Source: Francisellaceae bacterium
GTDB lineage: Bacteria; Pseudomonadota; Gammaproteobacteria; Francisellales; Francisellaceae
Reading direction: 5' to 3'
NCBI GenBank assembly: GCA_028355575.1
Contig: JAOMSY010000004.1
Span: 1-64,000, forward strand
DNA length: 64,000 nt
A model generated the notes under the pieces. The model was given only the letters and a program-made list of their open reading frames with translations. It was not told the DNA's origin and ran no database searches. The position numbers and the translations under genes were made by a program. How positions within the stretch are numbered: the first letter of the stretch is position 1; each line of letters begins with the position of its first letter. Of the stretch, positions 41,499-53,371 are shown in pieces.

Positions 41499-42116
41499 AT
41501 GAGATATTGTAGATTGTCAAATTTTACACAGAACAATATTATTGAATGTTTTATCGATAACACCTCCGTTAGACTTTCTGCGGAAAAACTTGGATTACAT
41601 AAAAATACGATTCACTTGTATTATAAAAAACTTAGAAACCTAATTATTCATCATTCAACACATTATTTTTATAACAGGCATACAATTATCGAGTCTTTTA
41701 CAAACTCACAAAATAAGAAATTGATGTTTGGAATTGGTACAGTTGACGATAGAATTTCGGTTATCAGCTTATCTAAATTGAACCTTATAAACAGACAGAA
41801 AGAAATTAAACCTCAATTTATAGTATATTCCAACAACCAAAATATTACTAGAACGAAGATATCTAACCTTGAATTGCTTAAACTACAGACCAATGAAGAT
41901 TTTAACAGTAGTGTTAACATTATAACTTTCTGGTCGATTATTAAAGATCAAATTAAAAACAATAATCTTATACAAGACCATCATTTATATGATTTACTAA
42001 AAGAATATGAATGGCGCAATAACCTTAGTAAACATACACAACATGTTTATCTAAAAAATTGGGCGAATATAGAGAATATTGAATATATAGAATGTAAAGC
42101 TTTAGATATTGCATAG
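41499..42116 (+). CDS. IS1016/IS1595-transposase-derived protein lacking recognisable catalytic residues
   Basis: HTH region LSNFTQNNIIECFIDNTSVRLSAEKLGLHKNTIHLYYKKLRNLI; C-terminal FWSIIKDQIKNNNLIQDHHLYDLLKEYEWRNN resembles transposase ENFWNxxKxxLxxxxGxxxxxFxLYLKECEWRFN. Confidence 0.6.
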   Translation: MRYCRLSNFTQNNIIECFIDNTSVRLSAEKLGLHKNTIHLYYKKLRNLIIHHSTHYFYNRHTIIESFTNSQNKKLMFGIGTVDDRISVISLSKLNLINRQKEIKPQFIVYSNNQNITRTKISNLELLKLQTNEDFNSSVNIITFWSIIKDQIKNNNLIQDHHLYDLLKEYEWRNNLSKHTQHVYLKNWANIENIEYIECKALDIA

Positions 42117-42194
42117 CAAATTTAATGAAATGATTTGATAATACTTTTACGAGTAAGTTATATTACTTTCTGTTGAAAATAATGTAATTAAAAT

Positions 42195-42950
42195 ATGTCC
42201 CTGCTTTCTAATATTCATATTATCTTAGTTGAACCATCCCACATGGGGAACATTGGTGCTGTTGCCAGATCAATGTACAATATGGGCATTACCAAGCTAA
42301 CCATTGTAAATCCAAGAAAAGCACCTGACGATGAGTCTTATGCACGTGCATCTGGTGCAGCGTGTATTTTAGACAATGCGGTGATTACACCTACCTTATC
42401 TGAAGGGTTAAAGGATATTGATTATTTAATTGGCACAAGCGCAAGAACACGAAAAATAAGTCTTCCGTTAAGAACAATTAAAGAAAACTGTGAAATTTCT
42501 CTTAATAAATTAAGAGCAAATGAAATTTCATCCATTGGCGTAATGTTTGGCCGCGAAAGAACAGGATTATTTAATGATGAGCTATTGCGATGCCACGCCC
42601 AAGCATATATTCCAACTAATGATGACTATAGTTCGCTTAATCTGGCACAGGCTGTTCAAGTAGCTAGCTATCAGTTTCGACTGACAAATAACGAGCTACT
42701 CAATCACTCTGGTCTGCCTGATCATTCAGAAAAAGAAATTGCTTCAAGCGAACAGATGGAAGGTTTATATAACCATCTAGAAGAGATGTTAATTAAAACT
42801 GAATTTTTAGACCCTAAAAACCCTGGTTTAGTAATGGAAAGACTTCAAAGTATTTTTCAGCGTAGTGAACTAAAAAATCAAGAAGTTAACCTTCTTAGAG
42901 GTATTTGCTCTGAAGCAATACGTTCGAGCAAACATTCAGAAAAATTTTAA
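42195..42950 (+). CDS. trmJ: tRNA (cytidine/uridine-2'-O-)-methyltransferase TrmJ
   Basis: SPOUT motifs: ILVEPSHMGNIGAVARSMYNMG, GVMFGRERTGLFNDEL, YSSLNLAQAVQ. Confidence 0.92.
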   Translation: MSLLSNIHIILVEPSHMGNIGAVARSMYNMGITKLTIVNPRKAPDDESYARASGAACILDNAVITPTLSEGLKDIDYLIGTSARTRKISLPLRTIKENCEISLNKLRANEISSIGVMFGRERTGLFNDELLRCHAQAYIPTNDDYSSLNLAQAVQVASYQFRLTNNELLNHSGLPDHSEKEIASSEQMEGLYNHLEEMLIKTEFLDPKNPGLVMERLQSIFQRSELKNQEVNLLRGICSEAIRSSKHSEKF

Positions 42951-42952
42951 TA

Positions 42953-43798
42953 TTACCAAGTAGCACTTAGACTATTAACAAGATTAGTTAGTTGATCACC
43001 TTTAAGAAAACCTGGGATAAATCCATACTCACCATCTGCTTGTTTATAGATTAAAGTAGGTGTACCACCAAAGCCATATTTGGAAAAGAATTTTGTATTA
43101 GCATTCACTTTTGCAAAAGCTGCAATTACATTTTCATTAGTAGATGATTTATCTAATGGTTTTAAGCCACCTTCTTCAGATTTATCATTAAATGCATTTT
43201 CATCTTTCACAATTGCCTGGACTGGACTTTTAGAGTTAAACATAGCAGCGGCCATGCCAGCACTTGATGGTTTCAAAAAGCCAACAGGTAGCCAACGAAC
43301 TTGTAAGTCACCATTTTTAATCAAATCTAATTTATTTACTTCCTTATAAAACAAATGACAGTAAATACAATTTGGATCAAGTATCACATACAATTTATGC
43401 TTAGCTTTATCTGAACCTTCTGCAATCCAATTAAGCTTACCAATTGCTTGATAAGATTCTTCAGCAACTTGAGAAGTAATTAATTTATTAGTGTATTTTT
43501 CAGTTAAGTTTTCACCCTCAGCTGTTACAACATTACCAATTATCAAATACTGGCCGCCTTGAGTAAATACAACTTGTTTTTTACCACCAGCTTCAACTGG
43601 TTCAATCACATACCCATCTAAACCCACATTAGTTTTGAATGAATCACTGATTTTTGCCTTACCATTCGTCAAAGACTGGATTAACTTGACTCCTTCAGCC
43701 TGTATATTAGCTGATTCATTATCATCAGCATGTGCAGATATGATTGTTGCACTTAATACGACTGATCCAATTAGTGCTGATATTTTTTTCATATTCAT
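42953..43798 (-). CDS. DsbC/DsbG-like periplasmic thiol:disulfide interchange protein
   Basis: Signal peptide; thioredoxin-fold VILDPNCIYCHLFYKEV (CxxC = CIYC), GFGGTPTLIYK. Confidence 0.87.
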   Translation of the reverse strand: MNMKKISALIGSVVLSATIISAHADDNESANIQAEGVKLIQSLTNGKAKISDSFKTNVGLDGYVIEPVEAGGKKQVVFTQGGQYLIIGNVVTAEGENLTEKYTNKLITSQVAEESYQAIGKLNWIAEGSDKAKHKLYVILDPNCIYCHLFYKEVNKLDLIKNGDLQVRWLPVGFLKPSSAGMAAAMFNSKSPVQAIVKDENAFNDKSEEGGLKPLDKSSTNENVIAAFAKVNANTKFFSKYGFGGTPTLIYKQADGEYGFIPGFLKGDQLTNLVNSLSATW

Positions 43799-43878
43799 TA
43801 ATAACATCCATCAAGAATTTTATTCAATCATAGCAACTTTAATTTCTTGGTAAAGCAATGTGCAAATATCTGTATAAT

Positions 43879-44706
43879 TTAGCGCTTTACTGGTTTTTCT
43901 CTGAAGTAATTTTTGTTGTTAATATAGTCAAAATTATCTTTTTCTATAATTTCGGTCATACCAAGCATTGGGAAGGGTTGAAGTTTATGTGAAATTAAAT
44001 GGTCTTTTTGTTTCGATAAATAATCAAAACATAAATTATCAGCATACTTAACTTGATCTATTATATTGCTTTGCATGATATCGTCATTAACTTTAAAGCA
44101 TAGGCTCTTTGAGGTTAACCCAATATACGGATTCAACAAGCGCTCTAATATAGAATGTCCAAATACAATACATCTAATATGTTTTTTTACCAGGTTTTTA
44201 TTTTCACAGAAAAATTTTGACCATTGGTGCTCCTTTATTAACTCAAACAATTCAGGTCTATCTGATAAAATTATCATCCCACATTCATCAAAATGTGCAA
44301 TTGTATTTTGCAACGCTGAGCGAACTTGTTCTTTTTTTACTTTATTTTCTTCATAGTGCCATTCATTTAACAACCCTTTTGTTGCAGGAAAGTTAAGCCA
44401 GATAAGTGCATTAAAAAAATCATGCCAGTTTTGCGGACGCGTTAGGATTAATCCTTTGTCATAAATTAAGTTCTCATAATCAATGGGCGATTCCAATAAT
44501 GAAATATCATCTTGATTATAAGGTTGTAATAATTTTCCACTTTTAGTTTGTATTTTTTTAGAACTTAACGCTTGAGCTAACCCATTTATTTCAGGCCATT
44601 TACTCTTATTTTTAATAAATTCCAAAGATTTTATAAATGGATTAAAGAAAGAAGATTTAGTGTGAAACTGACAATCCCAAACATTTGGCGCTGTGAACCG
44701 AGACAT
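43879..44706 (-). CDS. DUF3025 family protein
   Basis: LTRPQNWHDFFNALIWLNFPATKGLLNEWHY. Confidence 0.8.
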   Translation of the reverse strand: MSRFTAPNVWDCQFHTKSSFFNPFIKSLEFIKNKSKWPEINGLAQALSSKKIQTKSGKLLQPYNQDDISLLESPIDYENLIYDKGLILTRPQNWHDFFNALIWLNFPATKGLLNEWHYEENKVKKEQVRSALQNTIAHFDECGMIILSDRPELFELIKEHQWSKFFCENKNLVKKHIRCIVFGHSILERLLNPYIGLTSKSLCFKVNDDIMQSNIIDQVKYADNLCFDYLSKQKDHLISHKLQPFPMLGMTEIIEKDNFDYINNKNYFREKPVKR

Positions 44707-45674
44707 TAACTCTTACGTTCTACAGCTAATTTACTTAGAGAAATCAATGATTCTTTATATTGTGATTCAGGTAAAATTGAAAGGCTATCAATTGCATCTC
44801 TTGAAGCCTTGTTAGCAGCATCTAATGTATATTCAACCCCGCCAGAATTTTTCACGATATCAATTATTTCTTGTATATGCGTTGTATCAGCATTTTTAAT
44901 GGCACCAGAAATTAATGCTTTTTGCTTATCGGTTCCGTGCTCTAAAGCAAATATTAAAGGCAATGTTGGCTTTCCTTCTGCTAAATCATCACCGATATTT
45001 TTACCCATCTCTTCAGCAGAAGAGGTATAATCAAGAATATCGTCTGCTAACTGGAAAGCATTACCTAAATGTTTTCCATAATTAATTAGCGCTTTCTCTA
45101 TTTTTTCATCTGACTTAGTTACAACCGCCGCTAACTGACATGCTGCCTCAAACAATTTAGCTGTTTTACAATAAATTACGTTGTAATAATCTTTTTCAGT
45201 TGTATCAGGATTATTACAATTCAAAAGTTGTAATACCTCACCTTCAGCAATTTTATTTGTTGCATCGGCTAGTATATTCATGATTCGCATATTATTGATA
45301 CTAACCATCATTTGGAATGAACGAGAATATAAAAAATCGCCAGTCAAGACACTAGCCGCATTTCCAAAAACATTGTTCGCAGTTTTTTCACCACGTCGTA
45401 AATCAGAATGATCAACCACATCATCATGTAACAAGGTTGCCGTATGTATAAACTCAATGATTGCTGCTAAGGTGTGATGATGCGCACTTTTATAATCTAA
45501 TGCTCTAGCGCATAATAGTGTCAATAATGGTCTGATTCTTTTTCCACCAGAATTGATAATGTAGTGCCCAATTTGATTAATTAAGACAACATCTGAATGT
45601 AACTGCTCAGTGATTAATTTATCCGTTACCTTAATGTCATTTGCCATTAAGGACTTAATTTCTGTTAAAGTCAT
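44706..45674 (-). CDS. ispB: Octaprenyl diphosphate synthase
   Basis: GGKRIRPLLTLL, LLHDDVVDHSDLRRGEKTAN, FQLADDILDYTSSAEEMGKNIGDDLAEGKPTLP. Confidence 0.92.
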   Translation of the reverse strand: MTLTEIKSLMANDIKVTDKLITEQLHSDVVLINQIGHYIINSGGKRIRPLLTLLCARALDYKSAHHHTLAAIIEFIHTATLLHDDVVDHSDLRRGEKTANNVFGNAASVLTGDFLYSRSFQMMVSINNMRIMNILADATNKIAEGEVLQLLNCNNPDTTEKDYYNVIYCKTAKLFEAACQLAAVVTKSDEKIEKALINYGKHLGNAFQLADDILDYTSSAEEMGKNIGDDLAEGKPTLPLIFALEHGTDKQKALISGAIKNADTTHIQEIIDIVKNSGGVEYTLDAANKASRDAIDSLSILPESQYKESLISLSKLAVERKS

Positions 45675-45809
45675 ATATTCAAATCATATAAAAAACTAGA
45701 TAAAGCATAAAAAAGCGGACCGTTTTGGTCAAGCTAATGCTTGTAATTAAATTTTAATTTCGGTATTTTCTTTAATTATTTAAGTGTTTTATCCACTAAG
45801 TAAAACCTA

Positions 45810-46451
45810 ATGAGCTATATAACAAATCCCGACATCGAAGATTACTGCATAAAGTATACCAAAGATGAAAGCAGTAACCTTCTTGATCTAAAAGAAGAAA
45901 GCTATGCAAAAGCGTTTGGCTCGCAAATGATCTCTGAAAAACAAGTCTGCAAACTTTTGCAATTTTGCGCAAACATGTTAAGCGCTAAAGTTGCTTTGGA
46001 TGTTGGTACTTTCAGTGGGTATTCAGCACTCGCACTTACAGAAGCCATGCCTGATAACGCTAAAATATATACAATTGACCGTAAAACCCAATTAAGTTTG
46101 GCTTTCGCAAAAAAACACTTCGCCAAACACCCCAAGTCTAATAATATTATTCTTCTAGAAGGTCATGCTGAAAATATAATCCCTACTATCGAAGATAACT
46201 TTGATATTGTCTTCATAGATGCAAATAAGTTAAGTTGTTTAGAATACTATGAGCTGGTATTACCGAAAGTTAGAAAAAATGGCATTATAATCGTAGATGA
46301 TGTTCTTTGGAGAGCTCAGGTCACACAACCAGAACAAGATAAAAGAGCAAAAGCTTTAGATGAATTTAACAAGTATATTTATAAAGATGATCGGGTTGAT
46401 AATGTTTTACTACCTGTAAGACACGGCGTTCAATTAATAAGAAAAGTGTAA
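45810..46451 (+). CDS. Class I SAM-dependent O-methyltransferase (CCoAOMT-like)
   Basis: ALDVGTFSGYSALALTEAMP, FDIVFIDANKLSCLEYYELVLPKVRKNGIIIVDDVLW. Confidence 0.9.
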   Translation: MSYITNPDIEDYCIKYTKDESSNLLDLKEESYAKAFGSQMISEKQVCKLLQFCANMLSAKVALDVGTFSGYSALALTEAMPDNAKIYTIDRKTQLSLAFAKKHFAKHPKSNNIILLEGHAENIIPTIEDNFDIVFIDANKLSCLEYYELVLPKVRKNGIIIVDDVLWRAQVTQPEQDKRAKALDEFNKYIYKDDRVDNVLLPVRHGVQLIRKV

Positions 46452-46456
46452 ATTAT

Positions 46457-47953
<1,497 letters not shown>

Positions 47954-48021
47954 TTACGCGGGGATATTATCATGAAATAGTCAGTTTTAAAATAAATCTT
48001 TTTTATAATTTCAGTTTAATA

Positions 48022-49524
48022 TTAACTTTCAGATGAACATAAATCCATCAGGTATTGGGTTACCATGGGTACTGGTCTACCACTTGCTTTTGCACCTGTA
48101 AGGCCACCCATAGCTGAACCAGCAACATCTAAATGTGCCCAACGGTATTTTTTAGCAAATTCCGCCAAAAATGCTGCCGCTGTTCCGCTACCGGCATCAG
48201 GACTACCAGCAATGTTACCCAAATCAGCTACATTACTTTTCAATGATTTTGTATACGCATCAGCAATAGGCATATGCCAACCTAAGTCAGCGCTAGCTTT
48301 ACCAGCTGATAATAGGTCATTAATTAATGGGTTATGATTACCAAACACACCACTGTATTCAGAACCAAGGGCAATAATAATTGCACCAGTTAATGTTGCC
48401 ATATCTATGACTGTCTCAGGATTAAATTTTGCGATATAGGTCAATGCATCACATAAAGCTAAACGCCCTTCTGCATCAGTATTTAAGACCTCAACCGTTG
48501 TTCCTTGCATGCTCTTAAGCACATCACCAGGGCGGTATGCTAACCCATCAACAGAGTTTTCTAATGCAGCAACTGTTCCAACGACATTGATAGGTAACTG
48601 CAACTCTATAATCGTTTGCATAATACCCAAAACACCTGCAGCACCGCCCATATCCATCTTCATGGTTTCCATGCCTGCACGCGGTTTAATACAAATCCCA
48701 CCGGTATCAAACGTAACACCTTTACCAACCAATACAACTGGCTTTTGATTTTCTTTACCACCGTTGTATTGAATTGATACCAAATAGGGACGATTTTCAC
48801 TGCCTTTGCCAACTGCTAATAAACAGTTCATACCCAGCTTTTCCATTTCGTGCTCATTCAAAACCTCAACTGTTGTTCTTGAACATGCCTCAGAAATTTT
48901 TATCGCTTTATCTTTTAAAAAAGCGGGTGTACATACATTTGCTGGAGTATTCATTAAATCTTTGGAACAAGTCATGCCAGCAGAAATAGCAGAGCCATGC
49001 TTCAAGGCATCTTCACCAGTATGTAGATCTGCACGTGTTGCCACACATAACGTTAGTTTACGAAGCGGTCTTCTAACCTCTGAGTCATTTGATTTAAAAC
49101 TATCAAATTTATATAACGAATTAAGCGATGCTTCAGTAGCGCTTCTAATATTATCGTATGTCGTATTATTTTTTACATGCAATTGCGTTAAATAGCATAC
49201 CGCATCCATTGATCCAGTCTCATTTAACTGATGAACCATTTTTGCAATAATTTCTTTATAAACACAATTAGTAAAGTCTTTTTCTTTTCCACAACCAACT
49301 AATAAGACGCGATCAGACAAAGTCCCTTTCACATCGAATAACAGTAACATTTGCCCTGTTTTACCTTCAATGTCTCCCCTGCGCAAAATACGACTCAAAT
49401 GTCCATTGGAAGCTTTATCAACCTCTACACCTGACGAAGATAACTTTCTTCCCTCAAAAACACCTATTACCAAACATGCGGTACGTTGTTTTTCAGGATG
49501 GCCACTTTTTATATTTAATTCCAT
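48022..49524 (-). CDS. pepA: Cytosol (leucyl) aminopeptidase
   Basis: VGKGVTFDTGGICIKPRAGMETMKMDMGGAA, NTDAEGRLALCDALTY. Confidence 0.95.
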   Translation of the reverse strand: MELNIKSGHPEKQRTACLVIGVFEGRKLSSSGVEVDKASNGHLSRILRRGDIEGKTGQMLLLFDVKGTLSDRVLLVGCGKEKDFTNCVYKEIIAKMVHQLNETGSMDAVCYLTQLHVKNNTTYDNIRSATEASLNSLYKFDSFKSNDSEVRRPLRKLTLCVATRADLHTGEDALKHGSAISAGMTCSKDLMNTPANVCTPAFLKDKAIKISEACSRTTVEVLNEHEMEKLGMNCLLAVGKGSENRPYLVSIQYNGGKENQKPVVLVGKGVTFDTGGICIKPRAGMETMKMDMGGAAGVLGIMQTIIELQLPINVVGTVAALENSVDGLAYRPGDVLKSMQGTTVEVLNTDAEGRLALCDALTYIAKFNPETVIDMATLTGAIIIALGSEYSGVFGNHNPLINDLLSAGKASADLGWHMPIADAYTKSLKSNVADLGNIAGSPDAGSGTAAAFLAEFAKKYRWAHLDVAGSAMGGLTGAKASGRPVPMVTQYLMDLCSSES

Positions 49525-49784
49525 TTACCCACCTCTATTTTTTATAATAAACTTATTGATTTATCACAGCTTTTTAAAATAGTAGCAAATAATTCATTTA
49601 GATATATAAGAAATACTATTAAATTTTTTTAATATTTCTCGACCAGGCATTATATTTGCTATTATTTATGTAAGACGTAGCTATAACTATAAGCTTGAAA
49701 CTTGTACTTTACTGCAGGTTATGTTTTTAAATTTAAAAATTTATTAACCAAGCTCATAAATATATTTGAATTGAGAGAGATACA

Positions 49785-50885
49785 TTGCAGTTACTAAAAT
49801 ATTTAAATAGAGAAGTAATACACGCGATGCTTACAGTAATGGCGATATTGCTTGCCATTGTCATTACCAACATGTTCGTACGCTACCTTTCATTTGCTGC
49901 AGCAGGAAGCATGTCAGGCGGCATGGTCATTAAAATACTTGGCATTATGTTACCTAAGTACATTGCTTACTTACTTCCAGTCAGTTTTTTCTTCTCTGTA
50001 TTATTAACTTACGGCAAAATGTTTGCAAATACAGAAATCACGGTTATGTTTGCTTGCGGGTTGAGCTGGGTTAGGTTACTTAAAATTACGATGTTACCTG
50101 CAATAGTAATTTTTCTATTTGAAGCAGTTATGACTGTCTGGGTTTTACCAATGATGGTAACTAACTTGGACTTAATAAAAAAATCTGAGGCAACAACTTC
50201 AGGTGTATCTTTGATCACTCCTGGAAAAATCACTTCGATAGATGGTGGTAAAAAAATCATTTATATAGAAGATGTAAATAGCTCAACAAATATAATGAAA
50301 AATATTTTTATTTACACCCAAAATAATGACCCTGGTAACCCTGCTATTATTACCGCTCCAGAAGGTTATCAGGAGTCAAAACCTGATGGTTCTCAATATT
50401 TAATACTTAAAAATGGGTACTTTTATCGTGGCTTACCTGGCACATCGGCATTTTCTAAAGGGTCATTTAAAATCGCTACTCAGTACTTATCTGGTAGAAT
50501 TATTCCGGCTGTTCAGCAAACGTATGAAAGCATGCCGCTAAGTGAACTTTTTGCAAAAGATACCCCTGAGGCCGCTTCTGAATTCCAATGGCGACTTGCC
50601 TTCCCGCTCGCTGTTCTTGTCTCTACATTAATTGCCGTGGCAGTATGCTACATTAGACCAAGAGCATCTAGATACGGAAAGGTCTTGCCTGCCGTTCTTC
50701 TTTTTATCGTATATTTTAATTTAATATCGGTATCTAGAACTTGGCTTGCAAATGGTACTGTGCCAAGCTGGATTGGTATTTGGTGGGTGCATATCATCTT
50801 CGCTGTTGGCGCACTTGCCATGATACGCTACAGAAATGGACCATTAAGTATCAAGACATCTGATGGGAAGTTGACAAATGCTTAA
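49785..50885 (+). CDS. lptF: LPS export permease LptF (TTG start)
   Basis: LNREVIHAMLTVMAILLAI; YjgP/YjgQ family; divergent from pepA and followed by lptG. Confidence 0.9.
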   Translation: MQLLKYLNREVIHAMLTVMAILLAIVITNMFVRYLSFAAAGSMSGGMVIKILGIMLPKYIAYLLPVSFFFSVLLTYGKMFANTEITVMFACGLSWVRLLKITMLPAIVIFLFEAVMTVWVLPMMVTNLDLIKKSEATTSGVSLITPGKITSIDGGKKIIYIEDVNSSTNIMKNIFIYTQNNDPGNPAIITAPEGYQESKPDGSQYLILKNGYFYRGLPGTSAFSKGSFKIATQYLSGRIIPAVQQTYESMPLSELFAKDTPEAASEFQWRLAFPLAVLVSTLIAVAVCYIRPRASRYGKVLPAVLLFIVYFNLISVSRTWLANGTVPSWIGIWWVHIIFAVGALAMIRYRNGPLSIKTSDGKLTNA

Positions 50886-51948
50886 ACTAACAAGATATGT
50901 TGCTAAAACCGTTTTATACACCACTCTAATCGTCTGTGCTGGTATCATGTCGATCTTTTTAATTATCACCTTTATTTCTCAAGCAGGTGATATTGGTTCA
51001 GGCAAATATTCAGCTTGGGATGCATTCTTATTTTCACTTTACCAAATTCCGATTAATCTCTATTTGATATTACCTATGTCATCCTTATTGGGCTGCTTAA
51101 TGGGTTTAGGCTTATTGGCAAATAATTCTGAATTGATTGTAATGCGATCTGCAGGCATGTCGATATTCCAAATCTCAAAAGGTGTAATCATTGCCAGCTT
51201 AGTTATCATAATAGTGTGTTTCGGGCTTGGCGCTTTTATTGGTCCTCTATTGGCAAAGCAGGCTGATATAGACAAAACCATTTCCACCAACAATGATAAT
51301 GCAGTTGTTGTATCTGGTTCGTCTTCACTCTGGTTGAAAGACAAAAACTCATTTATTCATATCAACCGTAGCTCATTGAATGGTACAGTCTTTGGGGTTA
51401 CTAAATTCAGCTTTGACAACAACCAGCTAAATGCCATTACTACTGCAGAATCAGGCGAATATTTTAAACAAAATTGGAAGATGAAAGGCTTAAAAGAAAC
51501 TGATATTAAACAAGATAGTTTCCAAACCAAAACCATGGCTGAACAAGAGTGGCAGAATTTTGTACCGCCATCACTATTAAATATTGTTGGTACTGATTCA
51601 AACAACCTAACAATAATCGGCTTATGGGACTTTATCTCATATAATAGTGCAAATGGGCAAAACACTGATAATCTTTATGTTAAATTTTGGCAAATGATCT
51701 TCCAGCCATTATCTGTCATTATCTTAATGCTGATTGCAGTTCCGTTCGTATTTGGTCCAATGCGTTCTTCCGCTATGGGATATCGCGCATTTGTTGGATT
51801 ACTTCTTGGCTTTATATTTTTTATCGTTAATCAATTTTTTGGCCCATTTTCTGAAGTTTATGGATTATCACCATTTATTGGGGCTGCTACACCTACCATT
51901 ATTTTCTTATTTCTCTTAGTATTTTTATTCTGGAAGATGAAAGAGTAG
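50878..51948 (+). CDS. lptG: LPS export permease LptG
   Basis: YjgP/YjgQ family; LLGCLMGLGLLANNSELIVMRSAGMS. Confidence 0.9.
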   Translation: MLKLTRYVAKTVLYTTLIVCAGIMSIFLIITFISQAGDIGSGKYSAWDAFLFSLYQIPINLYLILPMSSLLGCLMGLGLLANNSELIVMRSAGMSIFQISKGVIIASLVIIIVCFGLGAFIGPLLAKQADIDKTISTNNDNAVVVSGSSSLWLKDKNSFIHINRSSLNGTVFGVTKFSFDNNQLNAITTAESGEYFKQNWKMKGLKETDIKQDSFQTKTMAEQEWQNFVPPSLLNIVGTDSNNLTIIGLWDFISYNSANGQNTDNLYVKFWQMIFQPLSVIILMLIAVPFVFGPMRSSAMGYRAFVGLLLGFIFFIVNQFFGPFSEVYGLSPFIGAATPTIIFLFLLVFLFWKMKE

Positions 51949-51961
51949 CCATATAAATTAA

Positions 51962-53371
51962 ATGAACAAAATATTCAATCTCACTTTTTTGTTATGCATT
52001 GCTTTATTTTTATTTAGCTGTAGTACAAATAACACACACAAAGACGCTAATCAGGATACTCAGAATAAAGAGGTTGTGAATAAAACCTATGAGTACCATC
52101 TAGAAAATGGATTAACCTTATTGGTAACACCCGACCATAGAGCACCTGTCGTCATTAGCCAAGTATGGTACAAGATAGGTTCAATATATGAACCAAAAGG
52201 TCTAACGGGTATATCTCATATGCTAGAACATATGATGTTTAAGGGCACAACAAAGTTTAAGCCTGGTGAAATTGAAGAAATTGTTTTAAATAATGGTGGA
52301 CAACAAAACGCTTTTACAAGCCATGACTATACTGCTTATTATCAGTATTGGGGCGCCGATAAGCTTGAAGAAAGTTTTAATATAGAGTCGAGCAGAATGT
52401 CCGACCTTACGCTTAATGAAAATCTTTTTATTAAAGAAAAAGAAGTCGTGAAAGAAGAACGACGTATGCGCATAGAAGATAACCCACAAGGCTACGCGTA
52501 TGAAACATTAATAGATTTGGCTTATAACCCTAACCCCATGCATCATCCTGTTATCGGTTGGATGAATGATATTGAGGATTATAAATTAGCTGATTTAGAT
52601 CAATGGTACACAAGTTATTATGCACCAAACAATGCCACAATCATTGTCGTTGGTGATGTCAACCCAGAGAAGGTTTATAAACTTGTAAATAATTACTTTA
52701 GCCATATACCTCCCTCAAATAAAATACCAACCAAACCAAAACAAGTTGATCTCATTAATTCTGGTTATAAAAATAAAAAAATTGAACGACCAAATGTGCA
52801 AGTACCAACATTATTAATGGCATATACAACCCCTTCACTTAATACTGCTAAGAATAGCTGGGAGCCCTATGCACTTGCAGTACTAGATACAATAATTGCA
52901 GATACAAATTCATCACGTCTACGTAAAGAACTGATTAGGAAAGATGAGCTGGCAATATCTATAAGCAGCAATTATGATCCATTTTCGATTAGTCAATCAC
53001 TCTTAACAATCACTGCCCTTCCAAATAACGGTGTAAAACTATCAGAGCTACAAGAAAAGATCGTCAATCAACTCAATGATATCAAAAAGACTGGTATTAC
53101 CCAGAAGGAGTTAACACGAATCAAAAATAATATTATTGCAGATAAAGTATATGCACTTGACTCAATACCCACACAAGCAAACATGCTAGGTTCTGTTGTT
53201 AGTATTGGTTTGCCTAAGAACACAATAGAAGAATATCTATCTGCTCTTACCAAGGTTACTGCTAGCCAAGTTAAAGAAGTTGCAAATAAATACCTTAACA
53301 ACGACAATTTAACTGTTGTAGAGCTATACCAAGAGACCCCAGCAAAGCAACAGACTGAAGGAGAAATCTAA
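51962..53371 (+). CDS. M16 family zinc peptidase
   Basis: HXXEH in GISHMLEHMMFKGT; lipobox-like FLFSCS N-terminus. Confidence 0.92.
   Translation: MNKIFNLTFLLCIALFLFSCSTNNTHKDANQDTQNKEVVNKTYEYHLENGLTLLVTPDHRAPVVISQVWYKIGSIYEPKGLTGISHMLEHMMFKGTTKFKPGEIEEIVLNNGGQQNAFTSHDYTAYYQYWGADKLEESFNIESSRMSDLTLNENLFIKEKEVVKEERRMRIEDNPQGYAYETLIDLAYNPNPMHHPVIGWMNDIEDYKLADLDQWYTSYYAPNNATIIVVGDVNPEKVYKLVNNYFSHIPPSNKIPTKPKQVDLINSGYKNKKIERPNVQVPTLLMAYTTPSLNTAKNSWEPYALAVLDTIIADTNSSRLRKELIRKDELAISISSNYDPFSISQSLLTITALPNNGVKLSELQEKIVNQLNDIKKTGITQKELTRIKNNIIADKVYALDSIPTQANMLGSVVSIGLPKNTIEEYLSALTKVTASQVKEVANKYLNNDNLTVVELYQETPAKQQTEGEI

Noticed and set aside
48806-49195. 129-aa plus-strand ORF
   Set aside because: Antisense to pepA, which is a strongly conserved CDS; shadow ORF.
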